NCBI GenBank assembly: GCA_018825305.1
Contig: JAHJEO010000022.1
Coordinates: 62,001-126,000 of the forward strand
Direction: 5' to 3'
Source: Gammaproteobacteria bacterium
GTDB taxonomy: Bacteria; Pseudomonadota; Gammaproteobacteria; Burkholderiales; Rhodocyclaceae
DNA length: 64,000 bases
Shown: piece after piece, positions 37,937 through 45,014 of the stretch
How the letters are laid out: each line of letters begins with the position of its first letter
Position numbering within the stretch: the first letter of the stretch is position 1
Notes under the pieces: model-generated
What the model was told of the DNA's origin: nothing
The model's input: the letters and a program-made list of their open reading frames with translations, nothing else
Database searches by the model: none
Program-made: the position numbers and the translations under genes

Positions 37937-39079
37937 ATGTCGATTGACCTCAAATCCCTAGGCTCCAAGCTCGCTAAGTACCGCGGCCAGCTAAAGGAGT
38001 CGATCGCGGAGGTCGCGTCCACCACCGACATCGACGCAGCGCGCCTAGCGGCCATCGAAGCTGGACACGTCGAGCCCTCAGGGGACGAGGTGTTGATCCT
38101 TGCTGACCACTATCGCTGCGACTTCAAATTTTTCATCTCCAACGAACAGGTCGCGCCGTTCGAGCAGACTGAAACGCTATACCGCGCACACGGCGACGAT
38201 TTCACCAAGGAAGATCGTAGGTCCGTGCAAGACTTCCTCTATCTCTGCGAGACCGAAGCCTTCCTGATGCAGGCGCTCGGCCATCGCCCGAAGAATTTCG
38301 CCTTCGTGCCGACTGGCACCTACTACAAAGGGCATGGTGCCGATGCCGCCGCCCAGCTTCGTGTCGCCCTTGGTTACGCCGACCACGCGGTTCCGCGGGA
38401 CATTTACACAGAGTTTCGCAGCGTGGGTGTCCACGTCTTCCGACGCAAGCTTGGCAACTCGAACATCTCAGGCCTCTTCATCATGCATCCGGTTGCAGGC
38501 AAATGTGCGCTGGTGAACCACAGCGAGGACATTTATCGGCAGCGATTCAGCGCTGCCCACGAAATGGCCCACGCGATATTTGACTCGGCGCAAGGCGCAA
38601 GCGTGTCCTTCGAACGCCCTGGTCATCTGGACATGCTCGAAGTCCGCGCGAACCGATTCGCCTCGTGCTTTCTGATGCCGCCCACTTTCCTGGCCAAGCT
38701 GCCCGCCCCCTCGACTTGGAGTGACGTGGACGCTTTGCGCTGGGCCAACGATCTTCGCGTGAGCTGCGACGCGCTTGGGATTGCCCTCAAAGAAGCCAAA
38801 CACATTGAGGAGGCAGCGAGCGAACGAATCCGACGACTGCGCATTCCACGCGAGGCCAAGATCGACCCCGAACTGTCCGAGGGGCTCAATCCCACCCAGC
38901 GGGAGCGCAAAGCTCGCCTGCTTGAACTCGGGTTATCGGACTTCTACGTTGGGTTGTGCTTCGATGCGTTTAGCGCCGGAGCAATCAGCGTTGGACGGTT
39001 GGCCGAGGCGCTGCTATGCAGCCAAGGTGAGCTTGCCGAGCTCGCGGCTCTCTATGGCCGGAAGCTCCATGGCAATTGA
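37937..39079 (+). CDS. HTH plus ImmA/IrrE-type zinc metallopeptidase
   Basis: 380 residues. The N-terminus carries an XRE-like HTH (IAEVASTTDIDAARLAAIEAGHVEPSGDEVL). The C-terminal half has the ImmA/IrrE peptidase HEMAH (208-212) in QRFSAAHEMAHAIFD, with the downstream acid in EVRANRFASCFLMPP. These enzymes cleave repressors or antitoxins in response to stress or phage. Its stop overlaps the PIN-like gene, so translation is coupled. It is probably the regulator/antitoxin part of the unit: the HTH would repress the promoter and the protease would relieve it. Confidence 0.88.
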   Translation: MSIDLKSLGSKLAKYRGQLKESIAEVASTTDIDAARLAAIEAGHVEPSGDEVLILADHYRCDFKFFISNEQVAPFEQTETLYRAHGDDFTKEDRRSVQDFLYLCETEAFLMQALGHRPKNFAFVPTGTYYKGHGADAAAQLRVALGYADHAVPRDIYTEFRSVGVHVFRRKLGNSNISGLFIMHPVAGKCALVNHSEDIYRQRFSAAHEMAHAIFDSAQGASVSFERPGHLDMLEVRANRFASCFLMPPTFLAKLPAPSTWSDVDALRWANDLRVSCDALGIALKEAKHIEEAASERIRRLRIPREAKIDPELSEGLNPTQRERKARLLELGLSDFYVGLCFDAFSAGAISVGRLAEALLCSQGELAELAALYGRKLHGN

Positions 39080-39644
39080 TCCCTCGAAGTTCCACTTAGT
39101 CAATGTCGCTGACACCTGCTCGGTATGGAACGTCCTGTCGTCTGTTCGGCTCCATGGCGCTGCCAAAGAAGCTCACTGCGAATTTTGCATCACCAGCTTC
39201 GTTCGCTACGAATGCCTGATCAAGCCGAGAAAGACACCAACCGCCGCCGAGATCGAGCTCATGGGACGACTCGTTAAAGAGCAGGCCCGCGGCGGTTTTG
39301 CCGCGCACTCGTGCGACATCGGGGACCTACAGGCCGTAAAGTTGCTTGAAAACCGCAAGCGGCTTGGTAAAGGCGAGATCTCGTCAATTGCCTTCGCCAT
39401 GAAGATAGGACAGGCCATCATCACCGATGACATGAAAGCCAGAAAGCTCGCCGAGGACTCGGGACACGAGCTTACCCAAACCACGCCGCACCTATTCGCG
39501 TGGCTCATTTTCAAAGGCCGCCTAGGCGACTCCGATCGATCAATCGTAATTGCGCAACACCAAACGATGGAGAGGCCTCTGGCTCCACACTTCGAGACCG
39601 CCTACGCGATGGCTCTACAGTGCAGACTCAACACTGGGCGATAG
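39069..39644 (+). CDS. PIN-like putative RNase (toxin)
   Basis: 191 residues from ATG 39069; ATG 39054 is an alternative. It overlaps the peptidase gene by 11 bases. Acidic positions expected in a PIN fold are VADTCSVW (Asp15), a central LGKGEISSIAFAM (Glu) and AIITDDMKARKLAED (paired Asp), like VapC/PIN toxins. Genes for ImmA-IrrE/HTH proteins directly followed by PIN-like proteins are a recurring toxin-antitoxin-like pair. Together with the Abi protein upstream it makes a three-gene unit. Confidence 0.75.
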   Translation: MAIDPSKFHLVNVADTCSVWNVLSSVRLHGAAKEAHCEFCITSFVRYECLIKPRKTPTAAEIELMGRLVKEQARGGFAAHSCDIGDLQAVKLLENRKRLGKGEISSIAFAMKIGQAIITDDMKARKLAEDSGHELTQTTPHLFAWLIFKGRLGDSDRSIVIAQHQTMERPLAPHFETAYAMALQCRLNTGR

Positions 39645-39788
39645 CAGTGCTCGCACAAAAATCCACACCCGGTGACGGCAACAGATGCTGATGAGGCGGG
39701 AGTTGCTACTGCTGAACTCTATTGAATCGCGTACAAGATCCCGGCGGTGCGTCCCTGCCGCCAATAGAACTTGAGCGAGTCCCAAATT

Positions 39789-39941
39789 TCACACTAACAC
39801 TTCGGACAATTGATCTGGTCGAAAGCAGACCAGACTGCTGGTAACGGCCTCAAGTATCACGCCGACCACGGATTTGGCGTCGTCGTGAGTAAGCGTTGGA
39901 ACGCGGGAGTGCAACCGGTCAACCAGTTCGGATCGGGTCAT
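39789..39941 (-). pseudogene. Truncated IHF-beta/HU-like gene
   Basis: A 50-codon frame from ATG 39941 to TGA 39789 begins MTRSELVDRLHSRVPTLT and continues DDAKSVVGVILEAVTSSL. This is the N-terminal helical half of IHF-beta/HU proteins (compare the usual MTRSELIE...LT.KDA...V..IL). After that it diverges and stops, so the DNA-binding arm and C-terminal helix are missing. It is either a remnant cut by rearrangement next to the VapBC genes or a naturally shortened form. The shift to unrelated residues after about residue 38 favours a remnant. Confidence 0.6.
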
Positions 39942-39955
39942 GAGTTGAGAAACAG

Positions 39956-40384
39956 TCAGATTATCTGGCTTACCGCCAATCCATTCGTTTTCGCATTCTT
40001 CGCCAGCGTCTCGTCTGCCGTCGCAATCCCGCTGGCGCCTGCTTCACGCGCCATCGCCAGGTGCAAGGCATCACCAGAGCGCAGGCCGCTTGCCGCGTTC
40101 CGCGCCATCCCGGCGGCCTCCGCAAACGCTTTTCGACTCACCGGCAACAAACGCAATCCAGACTTGCAGAAAGCGTCGAAGTCCTTCCATGCCGCCTGCG
40201 CCTGCTTGGCACTGATCTCCCCTTTTCGAACCTTGATGGACAAGGCGCTCGAAAACTCCGTCACTATCCAGTCAGACGATACCAAGGGTTCCACGCAGGA
40301 CTCGAACCAGGCTTCGATTGCGGGACTCGACGGCTCAGGGACAAACATCGGAACCGCCGCACTGGTGTCCAGATAGATCATCAA
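39956..40384 (-). CDS. vapC: VapC-type PIN toxin
   Basis: 142 residues. MIYLDTSAAVPMF supplies the first acidic residue, DWIVTEFSSAL the Glu, RSGDALHLAMA the next Asp and IATADETLAKNA the last. This is a complete VapC PIN site. Such toxins cut RNA, often tRNA or rRNA. The start overlaps the stop of the AbrB/MazE-like antitoxin gene by 4 bases, the normal arrangement for coupled toxin-antitoxin pairs. It probably stabilises the element after loss. Confidence 0.88.
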   Translation of the reverse strand: MMIYLDTSAAVPMFVPEPSSPAIEAWFESCVEPLVSSDWIVTEFSSALSIKVRKGEISAKQAQAAWKDFDAFCKSGLRLLPVSRKAFAEAAGMARNAASGLRSGDALHLAMAREAGASGIATADETLAKNAKTNGLAVSQII

Positions 40385-40629
40385 TAACGATCCTCCTGGC
40401 GCATCATCTGAACGGTCGTCGTCGTCATCGGCATGGTTGCCCGCAACTTACGCAGACGCTTGATGAATGCCGCCTTGTCGAACGGCTGGGCCGGCGTCAG
40501 CTTGATCTCGCCGATCGGCGTCACTTCCGCCTCGACGGTATCGCCCTCGCGCAGCCCGGCCGCGCGCGTGCATTCCACCGGCAGACGAACTGCCAGACTG
40601 TTGCCCCATTTCGCCAGTTGCAGCTTCAT
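40381..40629 (-). CDS. AbrB/MazE-fold antitoxin of VapC pair
   Basis: 82 residues from ATG 40629 (MKLQLAKWGNSLAVRLP), the typical swapped-hairpin SpoVT/AbrB opening, then GLREGDTVEAEV. The C-terminal tail carries the region expected to mask the toxin. It overlaps the vapC start. The antitoxin of such pairs usually represses their own promoter. No obvious operator was identified upstream of 40629. Confidence 0.85.
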   Translation of the reverse strand: MKLQLAKWGNSLAVRLPVECTRAAGLREGDTVEAEVTPIGEIKLTPAQPFDKAAFIKRLRKLRATMPMTTTTVQMMRQEDRY

Positions 40630-40779
40630 AACTACCTCGCGTGTGGATACGTGTAGATACATACTAGCACGATGACCGCCATTGGCCAAGGGGCGTTACC
40701 AATTTTCCCAGTATCTGGTCAGCAATAGCTGCAATACCTGAATATTCAGATACTCCGCCCGAAGGCGATCACGATACCC

Positions 40780-40820
40780 AAAAAAAGAACTCGGTGCAGC
40801 CGCGAGGCCGCACCGAGTTC
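40780..40820 (-). terminator. Rho-independent terminator after the DUF932 gene
   Basis: On the minus strand a GC-rich stem (GAACTCGGTGC pairing with GCACCGAGTTC, 11 bp) is followed by a run of seven T. It lies about 60 bases beyond the DUF932 stop and would end that transcript before the VapBC genes. Confidence 0.85.
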
Positions 40821-40883
40821 ACAACCACCCTGCCGGGCGGTCAAGGGGCACCGAAGCCCCATTACTGGACGCAACCGAAGCAA

Positions 40884-41951
40884 TCAAGCCGCTTCCGCCA
40901 CTTCCGCCCACTCGCTGGAGGACAGTTCGATCAACCTGCCCCCCAATGCCTCGAACTCCGTCGCCCGGTCATAATCCGCGACGTCATGCGAGTAGTGCGT
41001 GACGGCATTGACCAACCCATAGGCGGAGAGATCGCCTTCGACAATGAGGTGCCGCAGCACGCCGGCACGTTCAGTTTCGTTGAGCGTGTAGCGATTGGCC
41101 AGCACCTCGACAGCCTTGACGGGATCGCCGGTGAACTTGATACCCAGCGTCTTCTGCATCTTCTGCGCCACCTGACGGAACGTCGCCTCGGAAACCGCTG
41201 CCTCGACCACGTCCCGCACCTTCAGGAAAAACGCCTTGTCGTCTGCGGCCAGCGTATCGTCCCGGAAGACAGTGATCGCCTCCTGTTCCGATTGCAGCGT
41301 GCGTCCGACGTGCGTCTTGCGCAATGCGCGGTCCGACGCAATCAAGCCGTTGCTGCATATCAGGCGATAGACCAAAGGCTGCACCGACAACGTGCCGTGA
41401 CCGACTTCCGAGTTGGTGATCACAATACCGGCCTGGACGACATCTCCAGGAGCAATCTCGAACTCGACCCGTGGCGTGACGACCTTGAGGTACATCTTCG
41501 TCTCGGTCAGTTCGACCGACTCGAAGCGTGCACCGTCAAGCCGCTGCAGAATCGGCAGCACATTCTCCGCTAGATCGAAGTTGTCCAGGCGGCGGTAGCG
41601 GTCGGACAGCACCGCGCGCACCTGCCCATCCAGCGTCCGAATCATCCTCGGCTCGTTGTCGGTCTCCAGCCATGTATTGACGTTCCGGTCGAGCAGACCC
41701 GGTTGCTCCGTCCGCATACGTTCGAAGTAGGCGAACGGAATCTTCAACTTCTCAGCAAGCTGGCGGCGTGCGAGGTTGGTCACCCCGTACACGCCACCCT
41801 CACCGTGTTTTGCATCGACGATCATCTTCAATTCGCCACCCTCGTCGGTGTGGCATTGCAAGAGCGACGAGGGCACCACCATATCCTGCTTCGTCGCGAG
41901 TTGGCGCTCGAGTTCCTGCGCCAGATTTACCAGAGAACGTCCGCTTTTCAT
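40884..41951 (-). CDS. DUF932 protein of the integrative element
   Basis: 355 residues from ATG 41951, which is preceded by TTGGAG and lies inside a structured leader. The QPLVYRLICSNGLIASDRALRKTHVGR segment and LSDRYRRLDNFDLAENVLPIL match DUF932 proteins carried by many plasmids and integrative elements. The function is not known; a role in DNA maintenance or anti-restriction has been suggested for relatives by context. It is the last gene before the terminator at 40780, and is one of several genes here with the same type of leader. Confidence 0.8.
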   Translation of the reverse strand: MKSGRSLVNLAQELERQLATKQDMVVPSSLLQCHTDEGGELKMIVDAKHGEGGVYGVTNLARRQLAEKLKIPFAYFERMRTEQPGLLDRNVNTWLETDNEPRMIRTLDGQVRAVLSDRYRRLDNFDLAENVLPILQRLDGARFESVELTETKMYLKVVTPRVEFEIAPGDVVQAGIVITNSEVGHGTLSVQPLVYRLICSNGLIASDRALRKTHVGRTLQSEQEAITVFRDDTLAADDKAFFLKVRDVVEAAVSEATFRQVAQKMQKTLGIKFTGDPVKAVEVLANRYTLNETERAGVLRHLIVEGDLSAYGLVNAVTHYSHDVADYDRATEFEALGGRLIELSSSEWAEVAEAA

Positions 41952-42015
41952 ATCGATTACTCCAAAAGAAAAGCGGGGATGGCAGACCCCGGGCGGGGGC
42001 TGCAACATCCCCGCT
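41941..42015 (-). promoter_or_regulatory. Structured leader of DUF932 gene
   Basis: Two competing stems on the minus strand. AGCGGGGATG/CATCCCCGCT (10 bp, 41972-42015) followed by a T-rich tract looks like a terminator. CCGCTTTTC/GAAAAGCGG (9 bp, 41941-41949 with 41968-41976) would bury the ribosome-binding site and start codon. The two share bases, so only one can form at a time. Visible in the sequence; regulation is inferred. Confidence 0.6.
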
Positions 42016-42087
42016 GGGGTCACTAAACCGGGTCAGAGGATTCCGAACCGGACGGTCGGCGCGACTCACGTCACGCCACTACATGGG

Positions 42088-42119
42088 CTGCCTGAAGGGA
42101 ATGCATCCCCTCCAGGCAG
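42088..42119 (-). other. Strong hairpin between radC and DUF932
   Basis: CTGCCTG/CAGGCAG arms with an extra GGG/CCC inner stem just after the radC stop (42130). No T-tract follows on the minus strand, so it is more likely an RNA stabilising or processing hairpin than an intrinsic terminator. Confidence 0.5.
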
Positions 42120-42129
42120 TACTGCAGAA

Positions 42130-42723
42130 CTACAACAAGCCGCGTTCAGCGAAACTCATGACACCGCTTCCCGCGATTACAAAATGATCCAGTACCTTGA
42201 CGTCGACCAATGCCAGGGCCTGCTTCAAGGACTGTGTCAGCAACTCGTCGGCACGACTCGGTTCGCTCACTCCCGATGGATGGTTATGCGCGAAGATCAC
42301 CGCCGCCGCGTTGTGGACGAGGCTCCTCTTGACGACTTCCCGCGGATACACACTGGTTTGCGTCAGGGTGCCGCGAAACATCTCCTCGGCTTCGAGGATG
42401 CGGTTCTGAGCGTCGAGGAACAGGACCATGAATACCTCGTAGTCCCGTCCCGCCAGCGTCATGCGCAGGTAATCGCGCACACTCGCCGGTGACGACAGCG
42501 CATCCCGCTGGCGCATCGTCTCGATCAGCGAACGCCGCACCAGTTCCTTGGCCACCAGCAGCCTGGTCTTGACCTTCGGTTCAGGTTCGTAACTTGCCGG
42601 GCACACGTTCAGCAGCGTCGACAGCCTGCCACCCGCATCCTGCAGCATGCGTGCAGCGGTCTTGCTGCCGACCATCATGCCGAGCAGATCAACGTCCGAC
42701 ATCACTTCAATCATTTGACTCAC
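42130..42723 (-). CDS. radC: RadC/JAB-domain protein of the integrative element
   Basis: 197 residues. A GTG start at 42723 is chosen because AAGGAG lies 6 bases upstream; the ATG at 42714 lacks such spacing. The JAB/MPN metal motif HNHPSGVSEPSRAD is complete (His-x-His...Asp) in VIFAHNHPSG. RadC-like JAB proteins are common on integrative elements and prophages and have been linked to DNA transactions, though no enzyme activity is certain. Its leader can form a hairpin covering the start. Confidence 0.88.
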   Translation of the reverse strand: MSQMIEVMSDVDLLGMMVGSKTAARMLQDAGGRLSTLLNVCPASYEPEPKVKTRLLVAKELVRRSLIETMRQRDALSSPASVRDYLRMTLAGRDYEVFMVLFLDAQNRILEAEEMFRGTLTQTSVYPREVVKRSLVHNAAAVIFAHNHPSGVSEPSRADELLTQSLKQALALVDVKVLDHFVIAGSGVMSFAERGLL

Positions 42724-42782
42724 GGTGTTCTCCTTTGCAAAAGAAAGGGGAACACCTCCCCTGTAGGGAAGAGACATTCCCC
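42724..42782 (-). promoter_or_regulatory. Structured leader of radC
   Basis: A stem GGGGAA/TTCCCC (42747-42752 with 42777-42782) followed by TTTCTTTT resembles a terminator. GGTGTTC/GAACACC (42724-42730 with 42750-42756), extended by CCTTT/AAAGG, would place the AAGGAG site and GTG in one hairpin. Same plan as the leaders of DUF932, peptide 2 and DUF3577. Confidence 0.6.
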
Positions 42783-43130
42783 GAGGGTTGAAAGACGTAC
42801 AAACTGCTCAATCACGACCATTGCACTGAACGCGAGTCCAGGCGTGAAATCGGTCCGGCGGACCACTGCTACAACTTGATGGATGACGTTTATCTCCAGA
42901 CCTTGCGGTCACCGGCTTTCAGGAGATGAGGCCGGTTTTCAAGGGCACTGCCTGAGGGCAGTGGTGACACAGCAAGCAACATCAATCGAGCGCCCGGCCT
43001 GACCGGACGATCCGGAAGGATATCTACCGAAACCGTGGCACCCCACGGCTTGGGTAGAGCCCCTCTGGCGAGGGGCTCCGGGAAAATGATCACAACCACC
43101 ACGACCCGGACACGAAAGGCTGGCTGCGCC
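42783..43130. other. Intergenic region between radC and peptide genes
   Basis: No gene supported. It contains a dyad-bearing repeat at 42894-42939 that matches 44048-44095, and two small hairpins (CACTGCC/GGCAGTG around 42946 and GAGCCCCT/AGGGGCTC around 43060). Confidence 0.5.
42894..42939. repeat. Dyad-containing repeat, copy upstream of radC
   Basis: Roughly 46 bases that match 44048-44095 at about 8 of 10 positions (shared CCTTGCGG-CACCGGCTT-CAGGAGAT). It holds ACCGG...CCGGT half-sites 14 bases apart. Both copies lie some distance upstream of structured leaders, so it may be an operator for an element regulator. Confidence 0.45.
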
Positions 43131-43229
43131 TCATGGCAGGATCTTGACGATGGCGATGAGTTGGGAAACCACGATGCACAGCACCATGATCTTCAGGTTG
43201 GTGACGACGTTCCACAGGGCTTGCTTCAT
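43131..43229 (-). CDS. 32-residue hydrophobic peptide 1
   Basis: ATG 43229 to TGA 43131, preceded by AAGGAGAAACGCC, a strong ribosome-binding site. It starts MKQALWNVVTNLK and continues with a hydrophobic helix (IMVLCIVVSQLIAIV) ending KILP. The length equals the neighbour's and about 17 of 32 residues are identical, so both are probably real genes. Expected location: inner membrane. No family is recognised; it is too short for routine gene prediction. Its function (toxin-like peptide, conjugation accessory or regulator) is unknown. Confidence 0.65.
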   Translation of the reverse strand: MKQALWNVVTNLKIMVLCIVVSQLIAIVKILP

Positions 43230-43235
43230 GGCGTT

Positions 43236-43306
43236 TCTCCTTCAGTTGGTTGGCGGGGTTTTCACCTCTGGGTTGGCCCACAGGTGAAAACCCCGCCCGA
43301 AGGAGA
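43236..43306 (-). promoter_or_regulatory. Structured leader of peptide 1
   Basis: A perfect 16-bp stem (arms 43252-43267 and 43282-43297; GGCGGGGTTTTCACCT type) sits upstream. Just outside it TCTCCTTC at 43299-43306 (RNA strand) is complementary to the ribosome-binding site GAAGGAGA at 43236-43243, so a single long stem could bury that site. No T-tract follows, so this looks translational, not a terminator. Confidence 0.6.
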
Positions 43307-43321
43307 GGTTTCCGAACTAGG

Positions 43322-43420
43322 TCAGGCGATCACCTTGGCGAGCGCGACGACCTGCGAAAGAACGACGATCAGGACCATGAGCTTCAGGTCCGTGATGACG
43401 TTGAACAGGGCTTCTTTCAT
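43322..43420 (-). CDS. 32-residue hydrophobic peptide 2 (paralogue of peptide 1)
   Basis: ATG 43420 to TGA 43322, with GGAGACC 4-10 bases upstream. It starts MKEALFNVITDLK, followed by hydrophobic LMVLIVVLSQVVALAKVIA. Identical length and about half identical residues to peptide 1, including the pattern K-ALFNV-TDLK-MVL-VSQ. A single membrane helix is expected. The tandem pair with conserved leaders suggests a two-copy small membrane protein family carried by this element. No function recognised. Confidence 0.65.
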   Translation of the reverse strand: MKEALFNVITDLKLMVLIVVLSQVVALAKVIA

Positions 43421-43423
43421 GAC

Positions 43424-43475
43424 GGTCTCCACAAAAAAATGGGGAGACCGGTCCCCAGAGGAGAGCGATCTCCCC
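43424..43475 (-). promoter_or_regulatory. Structured leader of peptide 2
   Basis: On the minus strand a GGGGAGA/TCTCCCC stem (43441-43447 with 43469-43475) is followed by an ATTTTTTT tract, like an intrinsic terminator. The same 3' arm (GGTCTCC, 43443-43449) can instead pair with the ribosome-binding site GGAGACC (43424-43430). The two structures exclude each other. Confidence 0.6.
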
Positions 43476-43519
43476 TGGGGGTGACGGAAACTAACGGAAC
43501 CGAGGTCTGACGTGAACGA

Positions 43520-43960
43520 CTAGGCCGCGGCGCTCTCGACGTCACTCGGGTACAGCGGTTGCGGCAGATCGAGCGACTCGCCGTTGACCTTGGCGAACTT
43601 GACCCGCAGCAGACGACCCTTGATGCTGACGCCCAGCTCTCCCTTCCTGTCACCTTTCTCGAAGGTGAACATTTCGGGATAGATGTCGGCGATCTTGAAG
43701 CCGATGATCACGGTCTTCTCGGCCGCGACATCGGACTCCAGCATCTTGACGATCTTCTGCGCCTCGGCGCCGCTCACCTTGCAATCGAACTTGGTGTAAG
43801 CGATGTCATCGGTACTGCCGCGCATCGCGGACACGGTGCAGGCCAGAAACTCCTGGCCTTTCTTGGGCTTCACATGACGCACGCGATTGAGATAGCCGAC
43901 ACCTTCGACGTGCAGGTTGAAGAACGACGACTGATTGGTTGCTTCCGCTTGATTGGACAT
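43520..43960 (-). CDS. DUF3577 (STY4534-like) integrative-element protein
   Basis: 146 residues from ATG 43960 (MSNQAEATNQSSFFNLHVEG). VGYLNRVRHVKPKKGQEFLA, TDDIAYTKFDCKVSGAEAQ and ELGVSIKGRLLRVKFAKVNG match DUF3577, a conserved small protein of SPI-7/PAGI-2-type elements. The OB-fold-like strand pattern (SSFFNLHVEGVGYLNRVR...) resembles single-stranded-DNA-binding proteins, and it sits near ssb. Involvement in element replication is inferred from context. The start is covered by a leader hairpin. Confidence 0.8.
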   Translation of the reverse strand: MSNQAEATNQSSFFNLHVEGVGYLNRVRHVKPKKGQEFLACTVSAMRGSTDDIAYTKFDCKVSGAEAQKIVKMLESDVAAEKTVIIGFKIADIYPEMFTFEKGDRKGELGVSIKGRLLRVKFAKVNGESLDLPQPLYPSDVESAAA

Positions 43961-43963
43961 GAT

Positions 43964-44021
43964 GGTCTCCTTTTCACATAAAAATGGGGAGACCATGCCC
44001 CGGACGGGGATGGAACTCCCC
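43964..44021 (-). promoter_or_regulatory. Structured leader of DUF3577 gene
   Basis: GGGGAG/CTCCCC (43986-43991 with 44016-44021) followed by ATTTTTATG looks like a terminator. GGTCTCC (43988-43994) can instead pair with GGAGACC (43964-43970), the ribosome-binding site. Nearly the same sequence as the peptide 2 leader. Confidence 0.6.
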
Positions 44022-44047
44022 GACTGGGTTGAAGCAATGACGACTAC

Positions 44048-44095
44048 CTCCGAGCCTTGCGGCCACCGGCTTGCAGGAGATCTCACCGGTTTTTG
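44048..44095. repeat. Dyad-containing repeat, copy upstream of DUF3577
   Basis: Partner of 42894-42939. It lies about 27 bases upstream of the DUF3577 leader stem. The rest of 44022-44256 has no supported gene; it holds a short CTCTCGCGAGCG-type palindrome. Confidence 0.45.
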
Positions 44096-44256
44096 CGCTC
44101 TCGCGAGCGAAGGGCGATGCGTAACGTGCATCGGTCGGGCTGACGCAGCCAACGTGGTACACCGACAGCGTCTGCCCGACACCCGCCCTACGGCAGGGAG
44201 TCGGACAGCGCCTACTTGAACCAGATGACCATCGCTCATGCATTTGGTTCCATTGC

Positions 44257-44514
44257 TTAAGCATAATTCGTGGTCACCCGACAGCGTGCGACAACCACCT
44301 TGCCAAGGCTCACCGACAGGCTAACCTCGGTAAGAGCGGCGCCACCCCGAGCCGGGTCTTGCCGCAAGGCCTGAACGCGGAATCCGTGGAAGGAAGCACC
44401 CCACCGGCCGTGGCGCACCGCCTCCATGAGCGCCAGCCGCGCAATCGAGCGGACCATGCGGATCTCTTCGTTACTGGGGAAACCTACCGACTCCGCTGCG
44501 GCGCCGACGGGCAT
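44257..44514 (-). CDS. Small hypothetical integrative-element protein
   Basis: 85 residues from ATG 44514; a GTG at 44529 would overlap the ssb stop by a few bases and is also plausible. NEEIRMVRSIARLALMEAVRHGRWGASFHGFRV and a strand-rich tail SLSVSLGKVVVARCRVTTNYA. No family is recognised with confidence. It lies directly downstream of ssb on the same strand, so it is probably co-transcribed with it. Confidence 0.5.
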   Translation of the reverse strand: MPVGAAAESVGFPSNEEIRMVRSIARLALMEAVRHGRWGASFHGFRVQALRQDPARGGAALTEVSLSVSLGKVVVARCRVTTNYA

Positions 44515-44531
44515 AGCGCTGGCGCTCACGC

Positions 44532-44927
44532 TCAGCCCCGGCCCTCGGACGCCTCGCGCCGCGGCTTGAACCTGGCCTCGGCCAGCCGTGCGAGGCTGAG
44601 GAACAGGTGGTCCGCGTTCAGATGCAGCGCGCTGCGCTCCTCGCCGGTCGCCGTCACGGTCCATTGGGTCTCGGCCAGCCGGCCGATGACATGCACGCGA
44701 GCGCCCTTCTTCACGATCTGCGCGACCTCCGCGGCATGTCGATCGCCCCAGACATTGACGTCGAGCCAGAAGCCACCCGCCTGCTCCAGACCGCCCTTGC
44801 CGTCCTGACGGTATTCGTCGAAGAACACCCGCAGCTCGGCGACCTGCCGCTCCTCGCTGCCGACCATGACCGTCTTCAAGAGCGGCAGGTCCCCCACATT
44901 TCCGGTTCCACTAAATTCGTTCGACAT
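44532..44927 (-). CDS. ssb: Single-stranded DNA-binding protein
   Basis: 131 residues from ATG 44927, with AAGGAGG upstream; a longer in-frame start at 44954 is less likely. OB-fold pattern: NVGDLPLLKTVMVGSEERQ, LRVFFDEYRQDG, FWLDVNVWGDRHAAEVAQIV, KKGARVHVIGRLAETQW. The acidic C-terminal tip common in chromosomal SSB is missing and the tail is Arg/Glu-rich. It would coat transferred or replicating single strands of the element. The shorter, divergent form is typical of mobile-element SSBs. Confidence 0.85.
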   Translation of the reverse strand: MSNEFSGTGNVGDLPLLKTVMVGSEERQVAELRVFFDEYRQDGKGGLEQAGGFWLDVNVWGDRHAAEVAQIVKKGARVHVIGRLAETQWTVTATGEERSALHLNADHLFLSLARLAEARFKPRREASEGRG

Positions 44928-45014
44928 TGCTGCCTCCTTTTGGTTGATTGACACATTGAATTCCGATGGGCCGCAAGGCCCTAACCGGATACCCGCTGAT
45001 CGCCGATGCCGACC

